DNA of 64,000 nt. Source: Paenibacillus periandrae. Its GTDB lineage: Bacteria > Bacillota > Bacilli > Paenibacillales > NBRC-103111. The stretch lies in NCBI RefSeq assembly GCF_022458865.1, contig NZ_JAJNMU010000027.1, positions 49,915-113,914 of the forward strand. Direction: 5' to 3'. How positions within the stretch are numbered: position 1 is the first letter of the stretch; each line of letters opens with the position of its first letter. A program made the position numbers and the translations under genes. Shown piece by piece: positions 34,425-42,993 of the stretch. The notes under the pieces are model-generated. The model did no database searches and was not told the origin of the DNA. It worked only from the letters and a program-made list of their open reading frames with translations.

Positions 34425-34448
34425 AAGAAGCCGCAGCAGCAGCTTCTT
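34425..34448 (-). terminator. Weak terminator of the small gene at 34496
   Basis: AAGAAGC (34425-34431) pairs with GCTTCTT (34442-34448). On the minus strand the hairpin is followed by TTTGTTG. Confidence 0.45.
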
Positions 34449-34495
34449 AATTTGTAATATGTATGGTTGGATAACAGAGAAGGCTTTACCGTAGT

Positions 34496-34732
34496 TTAAT
34501 AGAGCGATAAAGCCAAAGAGTCAGTTTCGTTGTAAGAATGAAGAATCGCTTCGCATCCGACAATTTCGATGCTAATTAAGGAGTCGAGACATTTTTTAAT
34601 TGCTCTTTTTCCCTTTACTACTTTGGATTCAAGAGCAGAAACAAGAAGATTCAGTTTCTTTTTGTTCTTTTCATCGGAGTAAACAGGCACCTTTTTATTC
34701 TGTACTGTTATGAACAATTTCATTACGCTCAC
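34496..34732 (-). CDS. Small hypothetical protein, 78 residues
   Basis: A Lys-rich protein with a beta start (KLFITVQNKKVPVYSDEKN) and helical middle (KGKRAIKKCLDSLISIEIVG). The GTG start gives MSVMKLF; ATG three codons in (34723) is equally possible, with GGCGGGTGAG upstream. No family recognised and no membrane segment. The 285 bases between it and the next gene show only AT-rich sequence and no clear regulator site. Confidence 0.5.
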   Translation of the reverse strand: MSVMKLFITVQNKKVPVYSDEKNKKKLNLLVSALESKVVKGKRAIKKCLDSLISIEIVGCEAILHSYNETDSLALSLY

Positions 34733-35017
34733 CCGCCTAATAATTGGATATAATACATAGTATATATGAACATCATTAAAATAACCTTAAAATCATTGTA
34801 CAATTTTGCGATATTTTCATTAATTTTGTTCACCAAGATGTTTCGATACGATTAATTACCCAGCTTCTAGCTTTTGAAACAGCAAAATATCAATTATTTT
34901 GTAAAAAGTATGGAATGCCTGAAGTCATTGTAAAAACAATTGATTCTATTGTAATATGATTTCTATAAGACTGACAAAGCTTTGCAAAAAGAGTAGTAAT
35001 TAGGGAGGCCGCACAGG

Positions 35018-35863
35018 TTGAGAATAGATGCGCATCAGCATTATTGGCAATTGGCACGTGGAGATTATGATTGGACCAAAGCAGACGGAGAGACATTGTA
35101 TCGGGATTTTTTTCCGGCCGATCTGTCTGAGCATTTGGCACGCACTCAGATTGACAAGACGATTGTCGTACAGGCAGCTCCGACACTGAAGGATACGGAA
35201 TTTATGCTTGAGCTGGCGCAGCACGACGACTCCATTGCGGGTGTTGTTGGTTGGCTGGATCTGGAGCACACGGATTTCCGGGAGCATTATGAGTCCTTGC
35301 GGCAGCAATCCAAATTGGTTGGGATTCGGATCATGATTCAAATTATGGAGGACGCTGAAGAGGTTTTGCGGCCGGCAAGTTTACAGGCGCTGAAGTTTTT
35401 GGAGGCCGAGAATTTTCCGGTCGATCTGCTGATGCGTTCACACCAGCTGCCTACTGTGCTGAAATTACTACAGGAGGTACCTGATCTTCGCGGGGTTATT
35501 GACCATATCGCCAAGCCTGTTATTGCACAGGGACAATGGGAGCCTTGGGCCTCACAGCTGCTGGAAATTGCCACATATCCGTCGATAACCTGCAAGCTGT
35601 CGGGGATGGTAACAGAAGCTGAGCATCAGGCTTGGACGACTGAGCAGATAACTCCTTATATTCAACATATTGTAAAAGCTTTTGGTACAGAGCGTGTAAT
35701 GTTTGGCAGTGATTGGCCTGTCTGCCTGCTGGCGGCAAGCTATGAACGAGTTGTGGAGCTGTTGGACGAAGCCTTGCCCGAAGGGATAACAGAGTCGGAA
35801 AAAACGGCGATATTCGGCCATAACGCCCTGCGTTTTTACAAGCTGGAGCATTTGCTTCGTTAG
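35018..35863 (+). CDS. Amidohydrolase family 2, sugar lactonase-like (COG3618)
   Basis: 281 residues of a metal-dependent TIM-barrel hydrolase: RIDAHQHYWQL (HxH-type start), LLMRSHQLPTV, GVIDHIAKP and VMFGSDWPVCLLA (the late Asp). This subgroup includes L-fuconolactone and L-rhamnonolactone hydrolases. The gene is alone, so the substrate is open, but fucI and fucU are in the same window. The TTG start follows TAGGGAGG. No transporter or dehydrogenase is directly linked. Confidence 0.75.
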   Translation: MRIDAHQHYWQLARGDYDWTKADGETLYRDFFPADLSEHLARTQIDKTIVVQAAPTLKDTEFMLELAQHDDSIAGVVGWLDLEHTDFREHYESLRQQSKLVGIRIMIQIMEDAEEVLRPASLQALKFLEAENFPVDLLMRSHQLPTVLKLLQEVPDLRGVIDHIAKPVIAQGQWEPWASQLLEIATYPSITCKLSGMVTEAEHQAWTTEQITPYIQHIVKAFGTERVMFGSDWPVCLLAASYERVVELLDEALPEGITESEKTAIFGHNALRFYKLEHLLR

Positions 35864-35924
35864 GTTATCAAGTTCGCAGTACAGGGGATCATCAGATCAT
35901 CACAATCCAGAGGAGTGGTTGAAA

Positions 35925-36752
35925 ATGTCCAAAAATGTTAAACTGCCGCGGGACAAAAAAATCAAGCTAAGCCAATATGATCCCGATGATACGGGTTCCT
36001 TTGCTGGAAAGGATGAAGTTGCCGAACATTATGAGAAGCTCAAAGAGGAATTAACAGAGCTGCAGGACAAGCTGTTTGCTGGAAAGAAGTATTCGCTGCT
36101 CGTTATTTTTCAGGGGATGGATTGCAGCGGCAAGGACGGCGTCATCAAGAAAGTGCTGTCCGGTGTCAATCCGCAGGGCTTCAAGGTGACTTCATTTAAG
36201 CAACCGACAACTGAAGAATCCTCACATGATTTTCTATGGAGAGCCCATAAGGAAACGCCGGGCAGAGGATTTATTACGGCATTTAACCGCTCCTACTATG
36301 AGGACGTGTTGATCACTCGTGTACACAATCAGATTGAGGATGAAGAGGCTGAGCGGCGATTCAAGCATATCAAGCAATTTGAGAAGCTGCTGGCTGATCA
36401 TGATACAGTCGTATTGAAAATTTTCTTACATATTTCGAAGGATTTTCAGATAAAAAAAATTGAGGAACGGCTTCATGATCCATCCAAAAGATGGAAGTTT
36501 GATCCGAGCGATCTGTTGGAGCGCAACTATTGGGACGCCTATCAAAAGGCTTACGAGAGTGTGTTCACAAATTGCAGCTCGAAGGACGCGCCTTGGCATC
36601 TGGTGCCCGGTAATAACCGCTGGTACAGAGATTATGTGGTACTATCGCTAATTGTGGATACTTTGAAAAAGCTGCCGTTGTCCTATCCGCAGCCTGACAT
36701 CGCAATGAAGGAATTAAGCGAATTGCTGCCGCTTGGCGAACAGCCTGAATAG
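35925..36752 (+). CDS. ppk2: Polyphosphate kinase 2 family protein
   Basis: About 275 residues. Walker A is FQGMDCSGKDG, Walker B the FNRSYYEDVLITRVH region, and the lid segment carries ERLHDPSKRWKFDPSD. These define PPK2, which transfers phosphate between polyphosphate and nucleotides. The one-domain form most resembles class III (AMP and ADP as acceptors), but the class needs an alignment. ATG 35925 has GAGGAGTGG upstream; the TTG at 35919 adjoins that ribosome site. Confidence 0.88.
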   Translation: MSKNVKLPRDKKIKLSQYDPDDTGSFAGKDEVAEHYEKLKEELTELQDKLFAGKKYSLLVIFQGMDCSGKDGVIKKVLSGVNPQGFKVTSFKQPTTEESSHDFLWRAHKETPGRGFITAFNRSYYEDVLITRVHNQIEDEEAERRFKHIKQFEKLLADHDTVVLKIFLHISKDFQIKKIEERLHDPSKRWKFDPSDLLERNYWDAYQKAYESVFTNCSSKDAPWHLVPGNNRWYRDYVVLSLIVDTLKKLPLSYPQPDIAMKELSELLPLGEQPE

Positions 36753-36790
36753 AAGATTTGTTACTTGCGCTGCTATCGGTACTAACACTA

Positions 36791-36838
36791 CAAGCATCCC
36801 TATTCACTTATTACTAAGTGGGTCAGGGTTGTTTTTTT
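36791..36838 (+). terminator. Terminator after ppk2
   Basis: CAAGCATCCCTATTCACTT (36791-36809) pairs with most of AAGTGGGTCAGGGTTG (36816-36831), followed by seven T residues (36832-36838). Confidence 0.75.
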
Positions 36839-36864
36839 GCGTGCGAAGACATTCATATGAGATG

Positions 36865-36929
36865 TGACATTTGTCAGGTGCAAGTGATGACATTAGTCGG
36901 TAATGCGTAATGTCTATTCCGTTTATACT
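36865..36929 (+). promoter_or_regulatory. Promoter with tandem TGACA palindromes (candidate response-regulator sites)
   Basis: TGACATTTGTCA (36865-36876) is a perfect palindrome; TGACATTAGTCG (36888-36899) is a weaker second copy 23 bases on. TATACT (36924-36929) is a good -10, but the -35 position (TAATGC) is poor, as in promoters that need an activator. The operon below encodes a LuxR-type response regulator. Confidence 0.55.
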
Positions 36930-36964
36930 AAAAAGCATGAAGTCGAATATATGAGGTGATTGAG

Positions 36965-37849
36965 ATGAATCCAGTTATAGAGCTGCAGCACGTTACCAAA
37001 AAGTTCAAAGGCAAGCGGGCGGTGGATGATATCTCGTTAACGATTCATGAAGGCAGTGTGGTTGCCCTGTTAGGGCCAAATGGTGCAGGAAAAACGACGA
37101 CGGTTGCCATGACGCTCGGTCTGAGAAAACCAACAAGCGGAACAATTCGATTGTTGGGCGGGGACCCGCAGGATCGAGCTGTCAAAGACAGAATCGGAGC
37201 TATGCTGCAGGATGTTCATAGCATTGACGGTTTGAAGGTGGGGGAAACGATCGAGCTGTTCCGTCATTATTATTCCAAGCCCTTGCCCTTAGACCGACTG
37301 CTCAAAATATCAGGTCTCATGGAAGAGAAAGGGAAGCTCGGGACAGCGCTGTCCGGCGGACAAAAACGCAGGTTGGGCTTCGCACTGGCTTTGGCGGGTG
37401 ATCCATCCGTGCTGTTTCTCGATGAACCTACAGTGGGGATGGATGTCAGCTCGCGGCAGCTGTTCTGGGAAACGGTCAAAGCTATGGCGGGACAAGGACG
37501 GACGATTATTTTGACGACACATTATTTGGATGAGGCTGATGCCATAGCGGATCGAGTGGTTGTCATTAACAAGGGCAAGCTTGTCGCTGACGGAACCCCG
37601 GAGGAAATCAAAGCATCGACAAATAGCAAAATATTGTCTTTTACAGCGGGATACGGACTGACCGAAGAACGGCTGCGCAGCCTACCAGGGGTTATAGATG
37701 CGGAGTGGAAGGGGCGAAGGGTCAAGCTGTACAGCAATGATACGGATCAGCTCATCGCTGCGATTGTGCGGCAGGAGCTGGATGCGACCGATATTGAAAT
37801 CCAGAGTGTTGGTCTGGAGGAAGCTTTTCAGGCGTTGGTCCGGGAATAA
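36965..37849 (+). CDS. ABC exporter ATPase (YvfR-like)
   Basis: 294 residues. Walker A LLGPNGAGKTTT, signature LSGGQKRRLGFALALA, Walker B VLFLDEPTVGMD, switch His in TTHYLDEAD, then an 80-residue C-terminal extension typical of ABC-2 exporters. ATG 36965 follows GAGGTGA. With the permease, kinase and regulator that follow, the gene order matches B. subtilis yvfRSTU. Probably exports or detoxifies a membrane-active compound or lipid; the substrate is unknown. Confidence 0.88.
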   Translation: MNPVIELQHVTKKFKGKRAVDDISLTIHEGSVVALLGPNGAGKTTTVAMTLGLRKPTSGTIRLLGGDPQDRAVKDRIGAMLQDVHSIDGLKVGETIELFRHYYSKPLPLDRLLKISGLMEEKGKLGTALSGGQKRRLGFALALAGDPSVLFLDEPTVGMDVSSRQLFWETVKAMAGQGRTIILTTHYLDEADAIADRVVVINKGKLVADGTPEEIKASTNSKILSFTAGYGLTEERLRSLPGVIDAEWKGRRVKLYSNDTDQLIAAIVRQELDATDIEIQSVGLEEAFQALVRE

Positions 37850-37901
37850 CGTTATATTCCTGCAGAAACGTTATGAATCGCAAGTGAAAGGAGATGTTCT
37901 T

Positions 37902-38642
37902 ATGAAAGCGATGCTGGCACAATGCAAAGCCGAGCTGCTGCGGACCCTGAGGAATCGGAAATTTATTATGTTTGCCTTGCTGATGCCTGCTGTGTTTTAT
38001 TTTATTTTTACGAGTACGATAGATCCGAATACGGAGGTAGGCGGCATAGACTGGAAGGCTTACTATTTAATATCCATGACGGTATTTGGCGTGATTGGAG
38101 GAAGTATCAATACGCTGAGCCTGCGCTTTGCTCAGGAGCGAATGCAGGGCTGGGTGCAATTGATTAAGCTCACCCTTCTCCCTTCAGGTGCCTATGTTTT
38201 CTCCAAAATAGCAGCTCAATCCATCGTTAATCTGGGAACGATTGTACTGATGTTTATTATAGGCGCGCTGTTCCGCGATGTGCATTTATCGGCGGGTCAA
38301 TGGATAGCCTGCGGACTGTGGATCTGGGTTGGAGTTGTTCCCTTTATGGCGCTAGGTACGCTGCTTGGCACGATCCGCAGTATTGAGGTTGTACAAGTAT
38401 TGGCCCAACTTTTATTTATAGGAATGTCGGCGCTCGGAGGACTATGGATGCCCATGCAGGCTATGCCGCAGCTGATGCAGCATATCGCGTTGTGGCTTCC
38501 CACTTACCGATACGGTCAGGGGGCATGGAATATCATTGCCGGGGCCTCACCGGATTGCGCAGGTATTGCGGTTCTTGCAGCATATGTGATCATTTTTATG
38601 GTATTATCGTCGTATATCATAAAAAGGCAGGAAGCGGTATGA
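37902..38642 (+). CDS. ABC-2 type permease (YvfS-like)
   Basis: 246 residues with six hydrophobic segments (MFALLMPAVFYFIFTS first, VLAAYVIIFMVLSSYII last) and the ABC-2 central block VVQVLAQLLFIGMSALGGLWMPMQAMP. GAAAGGAG before ATG 37902. The stop overlaps the kinase start by four bases (ATGA), indicating coupled translation. Confidence 0.85.
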   Translation: MKAMLAQCKAELLRTLRNRKFIMFALLMPAVFYFIFTSTIDPNTEVGGIDWKAYYLISMTVFGVIGGSINTLSLRFAQERMQGWVQLIKLTLLPSGAYVFSKIAAQSIVNLGTIVLMFIIGALFRDVHLSAGQWIACGLWIWVGVVPFMALGTLLGTIRSIEVVQVLAQLLFIGMSALGGLWMPMQAMPQLMQHIALWLPTYRYGQGAWNIIAGASPDCAGIAVLAAYVIIFMVLSSYIIKRQEAV

Positions 38643-39790
38643 CGAAGCCCGGTTCGGTATTAGACAGGAAAATACGGGGAAGCTTGTTGTTTTCATTCGT
38701 TTGGCTAATTTATCTGATCATACCTATTAATGCGCTGCTCCACAAATCGGCTTCCGAGATGTGGATCGGCTTTTCTGTGCTTGCCTTGTTTGTTCTCATC
38801 TACCTGCTATCCTATCTGGATTCGTCATGGCGATTGCTGTGTGTGATGAGCTTGTTTGTCATTATCGGCTTTTTTTGTTTGCATTATGATCAGAGCTTTA
38901 TATTTATGGGATTTTATACGGCTGCGATCGTTGGCATGCTGCCCACCAATAAACAGTTTATAGGTGGAATGGCAGCTCAGCTTGTATTGTTCGTGCTTGT
39001 TCTTTTTGGCAATGGTCTTGAGCTGGATGAATCGGATATGATCAATTTCATACCTTCGATGCTGGTGATGATCGTGCTGCCAATCATCATGCGCGGGGTA
39101 TTCCGTTCAAAGGAGCTGCGCAGTAAGCTGAACATGGCTAATGATGAAATCGCACGTCTGGTCAAAAATGAGGAAAGGCAGCGAATTTCCCGTGATCTGC
39201 ATGATACACTTGGCCATACCTTGTCGCTGATAGCGCTCAAAAGCGAGCTGGCTGAGAAAATGATAGGTATAAATCCCGAACGCGCGATTCAGGAAACAAA
39301 GGACATTCAAACGACCGCTCGAGCCGCTCTCCAGCAAGTTCGTGAGCTCGTATCGGATATCAATACTGTGACGATTAGCGAGGAGTTGGCACATGCCGAA
39401 CAGATATTGTCTGCGGCGGGAATCGACCTGCATGTTCAAGGAAAGGCTGAAGCAGCTGAGGTACCTCCCTTGATCCAAAACATTCTTGGTATGTGTATGA
39501 GAGAGCTGGTGACGAACGTCGTGAAGCACAGTAAGGCCAAGCAATGCTTTATTGAATGCACGGCAGCAATGGACCCCTTTACCTTGACGATTCGTGATGA
39601 CGGAGTCGGTACCGCTTACTCAGCATCAGTGAAATCACAGGCATGTGCAGGACTCCGGGGAATCAGCGAACGTCTGGAGCTGGTTGAGGGCAAGCTTCAA
39701 TTTCATTCTGCTCCGGGTGAAGGAACGAGAGTGGTTCTTGTTGTTCCGAAGGTTGTGAAAAATGTGAAGATCAGGGAGAATCAAACATGA
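38639..39790 (+). CDS. Sensor histidine kinase, DesK/YvfT type
   Basis: 383 residues: five or so N-terminal membrane helices without an extracellular domain, HisKA_3 with the phospho-His in RQRISRDLHDTLGHTLSLIA, and a HATPase domain (RELVTNVVKHSKAKQ, IRDDGVGTAYS, GLRGISERLELVEG). Kinases with only membrane helices sense the bilayer or the linked transporter. Start overlaps the permease stop; stop overlaps the regulator start. Confidence 0.88.
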   Translation: MTKPGSVLDRKIRGSLLFSFVWLIYLIIPINALLHKSASEMWIGFSVLALFVLIYLLSYLDSSWRLLCVMSLFVIIGFFCLHYDQSFIFMGFYTAAIVGMLPTNKQFIGGMAAQLVLFVLVLFGNGLELDESDMINFIPSMLVMIVLPIIMRGVFRSKELRSKLNMANDEIARLVKNEERQRISRDLHDTLGHTLSLIALKSELAEKMIGINPERAIQETKDIQTTARAALQQVRELVSDINTVTISEELAHAEQILSAAGIDLHVQGKAEAAEVPPLIQNILGMCMRELVTNVVKHSKAKQCFIECTAAMDPFTLTIRDDGVGTAYSASVKSQACAGLRGISERLELVEGKLQFHSAPGEGTRVVLVVPKVVKNVKIRENQT

Positions 39791-40389
39791 GAGTAATTAT
39801 TGCCGAGGATCAGAACATGCTGCGCGGCGCATTAAGTGCCCTGCTGGATATGGAAGACGATATCGAAGTTATTGGTCAGGCTGAAAATGGCGAGCAGGCT
39901 CTTCAGATGATTGTTGAGCTGTCACCGGATATTTGTATTATGGATATTGAGATGCCCAAGCTTACAGGACTGGATGTAGCTGAGCGGTTAAAGGAACAAG
40001 GGCATTCTTGCCGTGTTGTGATCCTGACAACTTTCGCTCGCGTGGGGTATTTCCAACGGGCGATCAAATATGGAGTTCAGGGTTATTTGTTAAAGGATTC
40101 GCCGGTACACGAGCTTGCAGCCGCGCTGCGGAGTATACACAAGGGCGGAAGGATCATCAGTCCTGCACTTTCTATTTCGTTATGGGAAGCGGAAAATCCG
40201 CTGACGGAACGGGAGCAGGAGGTGCTGAAGCTGGTAGCCGCGGGGTTGTCGGTAAATGAAATAGCCAGAAAGCTGTTCTTGACGGGAGGCACGGTACGGA
40301 ATTATGTGTCGGAAATTTTGCAGAAGCTTGAGGCCAAAAACCGTATTGATGCGATCAGTATTGCCGAGAAAAATGGTTGGCTGCAATAA
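39787..40389 (+). CDS. LuxR/NarL-type response regulator, DesR/YvfU type
   Basis: 200 residues: receiver domain with acidic pocket (IIAEDQN), phospho-Asp53 in CIMDIEMPK, and conserved Lys in LLKDSPV. The C-terminal LuxR helix-turn-helix is LTEREQEVLKLVAAGLSVNEI and TVRNYVSEILQKL. Partner of the kinase just upstream (4-base overlap). Probably binds the TGACA palindromes at 36865-36899 and activates its own operon. Confidence 0.88.
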   Translation: MRVIIAEDQNMLRGALSALLDMEDDIEVIGQAENGEQALQMIVELSPDICIMDIEMPKLTGLDVAERLKEQGHSCRVVILTTFARVGYFQRAIKYGVQGYLLKDSPVHELAAALRSIHKGGRIISPALSISLWEAENPLTEREQEVLKLVAAGLSVNEIARKLFLTGGTVRNYVSEILQKLEAKNRIDAISIAEKNGWLQ

Positions 40390-40442
40390 CACTAGACGCT
40401 ACATAGCAGCCGTAAGAAATTAAGTTTTAGGAGGCGCGGGCA

Positions 40443-41783
40443 ATGAAAGAGCTGTATAACCAAGTGCTGGAGCTGCTTATCCGGCACCAGCAGGCACATC
40501 TGCTTCAGTTCTATGACGAGCTATCTGAGGCGTCACAGGTGAAGCTGCTGAATCAGATTCTGAGTATCAACTGGGACCGATGGGCAGCATTAGGAGAAGT
40601 GCGTGCAGCACAGACACCTGCAATCTATGAAGACCTGACGCCCATGGAAGCACTTGATTGGGAGCTGTTCAGCGAGGACGAGCAGCAGTATTTTACGGAT
40701 AAGGGTTGGGAGCTGCTGCGTCAAGGCAAGGTTGGAGCGATTGTTGTAGCCGGAGGCCAGGGAAGCCGATTGGGGCATGAAGGACCGAAAGGGACCTACG
40801 ATATTGGCCTGCCTTCCCACAAGTCGTTGTTTCAGCTTCAAGCGGAGCGATTGCTCAATCTGTCTCAGCGAGCAGGCAGCCGAATCCCTTGGTATATCAT
40901 GACCAGCCCGGATAATCATCAGCAAACGGTCGATTATATGGCAGGAGCTGGGTATTTTGGTTATAGTGCTGACGATTGCGTTTTTTTTGAACAGGGGGTG
41001 ATGCCTGCTGTAGATGAGGATGGCCGTATATTTTTATCGGAGAAGGATGAGATTGGTCTGGCTCCAAGCGGAAATGGAGAGTGTTTCGCCGCCTTGAACA
41101 AGTCTGGAGCGTTAGCCGACATGAAGCGCCGGGGTGTCGAATGGTTATTTTATTATAATGTGGATAATGCACTTATTAAGGTGGCAGACCCTGTGTTTGT
41201 TGGAGTTGCCGCTCATTATGACAACCCGATTGCGACCAAAGTTATAGATAAGGCGTACCCCGAGGAAAAGGTCGGTATTCTATGTATGAAAAACAATCGG
41301 CCTATGGTCGTGGAATATTCCGATCTGCCACAGCATCTGATGTTTGAGCGCAATAGTGAAGGGAAGCTGACCTATGGGCTTGGCAACATCTCGATTCATT
41401 TATTTCGTCGTGACTGGATCGAACAGCAGGTGAACAGCAGCATTCCCTACCATGTCGCTCACAAGAAAATCAGGCATGTAGATGTGAATGGTCACTTCAT
41501 TGAAGCGTCACAGCCGAATGGGTACAAATTCGAACGGTTTATTTTTGATTTTTTTCCATGGGCAGCGGGAATTACGGTTCTCAAAGGAAAACGTGAAGAT
41601 GATTTTGCACCTGTAAAAAACAAGGAAGGTGAGGACAGTCCGCAAACAGCGAGAGAGCTTATTTACGATCTGCATCGGAGCTGGCTGCTGAAAGCGGGTG
41701 CTTCGCTTGATGAGATTCAGGGGCCAGTGGAGATTTCGCCGTTGCTATCGTACGCTGGGGAAGGATTAACAAGAGAGACTTAA
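40443..41783 (+). CDS. UDP-sugar pyrophosphorylase of the eukaryote-like UAP1 type
   Basis: 446 residues. The nucleotide-binding loop VVAGGQGSRLGHEGPKGTYD and the downstream SHKSLFQLQAERL, NGECFAALNKSG, YNVDNALIKVADP and YKFERFIFDFFPWA are UAP1/UDPGP family blocks. Members make UDP-GlcNAc or UDP-GalNAc (or UDP-glucose) from UTP and the sugar 1-phosphate. Typical bacteria use GlmU instead, so this is an extra, structurally unrelated enzyme. AGGAGGCG before ATG 40443. No linked glycosyltransferase is visible. Confidence 0.82.
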   Translation: MKELYNQVLELLIRHQQAHLLQFYDELSEASQVKLLNQILSINWDRWAALGEVRAAQTPAIYEDLTPMEALDWELFSEDEQQYFTDKGWELLRQGKVGAIVVAGGQGSRLGHEGPKGTYDIGLPSHKSLFQLQAERLLNLSQRAGSRIPWYIMTSPDNHQQTVDYMAGAGYFGYSADDCVFFEQGVMPAVDEDGRIFLSEKDEIGLAPSGNGECFAALNKSGALADMKRRGVEWLFYYNVDNALIKVADPVFVGVAAHYDNPIATKVIDKAYPEEKVGILCMKNNRPMVVEYSDLPQHLMFERNSEGKLTYGLGNISIHLFRRDWIEQQVNSSIPYHVAHKKIRHVDVNGHFIEASQPNGYKFERFIFDFFPWAAGITVLKGKREDDFAPVKNKEGEDSPQTARELIYDLHRSWLLKAGASLDEIQGPVEISPLLSYAGEGLTRET

Positions 41784-41789
41784 TTTAAC

Positions 41790-41817
41790 AGAGCAGCTGC
41801 AGACTGCTCTTTTTTTG
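41790..41817 (+). terminator. Terminator
   Basis: AGAGCAG (41790-41796) pairs with CTGCTCT (41804-41810), followed by seven T residues. Confidence 0.85.
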
Positions 41818-41934
41818 CGTTTTCATTTTGGATGAATAGCAAAAAAGATCGTTTGCAGTTGGCGTGATTATGCTACAATGTAACGATAATTCATTAAATG
41901 TTTTTTCATTTTATAGGCAGAAGAGGGCTGGAGT

Positions 41935-42900
41935 ATGCTAAACCGATTAAACAAAATATTGGAAAAATGTATGCCATTTCTTACACCAACAGGTGTGCTT
42001 GTGGGTCTCTTGGGTGCCGCATGGCTGCACTCGTTCAGTTTTTTGGTGCCGTGGATTTTTGCTGCAATGACGTTTGCGGGCAGTATTGGCTCCAATTTCA
42101 AGGATTTGGGCCGGGTGATGATGCTTCCACTTCCGATTGTGGCTAATCTACTTATATTGCATTTGGTCATGCCTATATTAGGCTGGGCCGCCGGGGCCTA
42201 CTTTTTTCCAGGTGATGATTTGACGCAGACGGGTTTTGTGCTGTTATTCGTCATTCCAACCGGAGTCGTGAGTCTCGTCTGGGTCACTATTTATGGAGGA
42301 AATATTGCGCTTACGCTGGCCCTCATCCTGTTGGATACGCTGTTGTCTCCTATTATCGTTCCACTGAGTCTTTCCTGGATCGTAGGAGCCAAGGTTCATA
42401 TGGAGCCGCTGGATATTATGGGCGGGCTGCTCTGGATGGTCGTTGTCCCTTCTATTATCGGGATGCTGCTCAATCAACTAACGAAGGGCAAAATCAAGCC
42501 GGTGCTCGGTCCCAAGCTTGCACCTTTTTCGAAAATCGGGCTGTTTATTGTCGTTTCGATCAACAGCTCGGTGGTAGCTCCTTACTTGAAGCAGTTTAAT
42601 ATGAAGCTGCTGGAGATCATCATCGTAGCCTTTGTGCTTGCGGCTTTTGGTTATATCGCGGGCTGGCTTGTGTCTCATTGGATGAAGTGGGACCGTGAAG
42701 TGACCATTGCGCTAACGATAAATTCAGGGATGCGTAATTTAAGTGCAGGCGCAGTGCTTGCGATCAGCTTCTTCCCGCCTCCTGTCGCCTTGCCGGTTAT
42801 CGCCGGTATGCTGTTTCAGCAAATTCTCGCTGCGTTGTTTGGACAGCAATTGGGTAAAAAGTATGGCATGACATCCTCCGTATCCAGTACAGCCAAATAG
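41935..42900 (+). CDS. BASS-family (bile acid:Na+ symporter-like) transporter
   Basis: 321 residues with nine or ten hydrophobic segments. FVLLFVIPTGVVSLVWVTIYGGN and TIALTINSGMRNLSAGAVLA are the two discontinuous substrate-binding helices of the BASS/YocS family. Substrates of bacterial members include pyruvate-like organic acids, pantoate and steroid-type anions; none can be chosen here. GCTGGAGT serves as ribosome site. Single gene. Confidence 0.8.
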   Translation: MLNRLNKILEKCMPFLTPTGVLVGLLGAAWLHSFSFLVPWIFAAMTFAGSIGSNFKDLGRVMMLPLPIVANLLILHLVMPILGWAAGAYFFPGDDLTQTGFVLLFVIPTGVVSLVWVTIYGGNIALTLALILLDTLLSPIIVPLSLSWIVGAKVHMEPLDIMGGLLWMVVVPSIIGMLLNQLTKGKIKPVLGPKLAPFSKIGLFIVVSINSSVVAPYLKQFNMKLLEIIIVAFVLAAFGYIAGWLVSHWMKWDREVTIALTINSGMRNLSAGAVLAISFFPPPVALPVIAGMLFQQILAALFGQQLGKKYGMTSSVSSTAK

Positions 42901-42993
42901 TCATTAGCGGTGGCGATTTTCAACGGGATCAGGAGAATGATATAATGTTGCTTAAATAGACAGGTGTTGACATGAAGGAAGGTGACAATAAGG

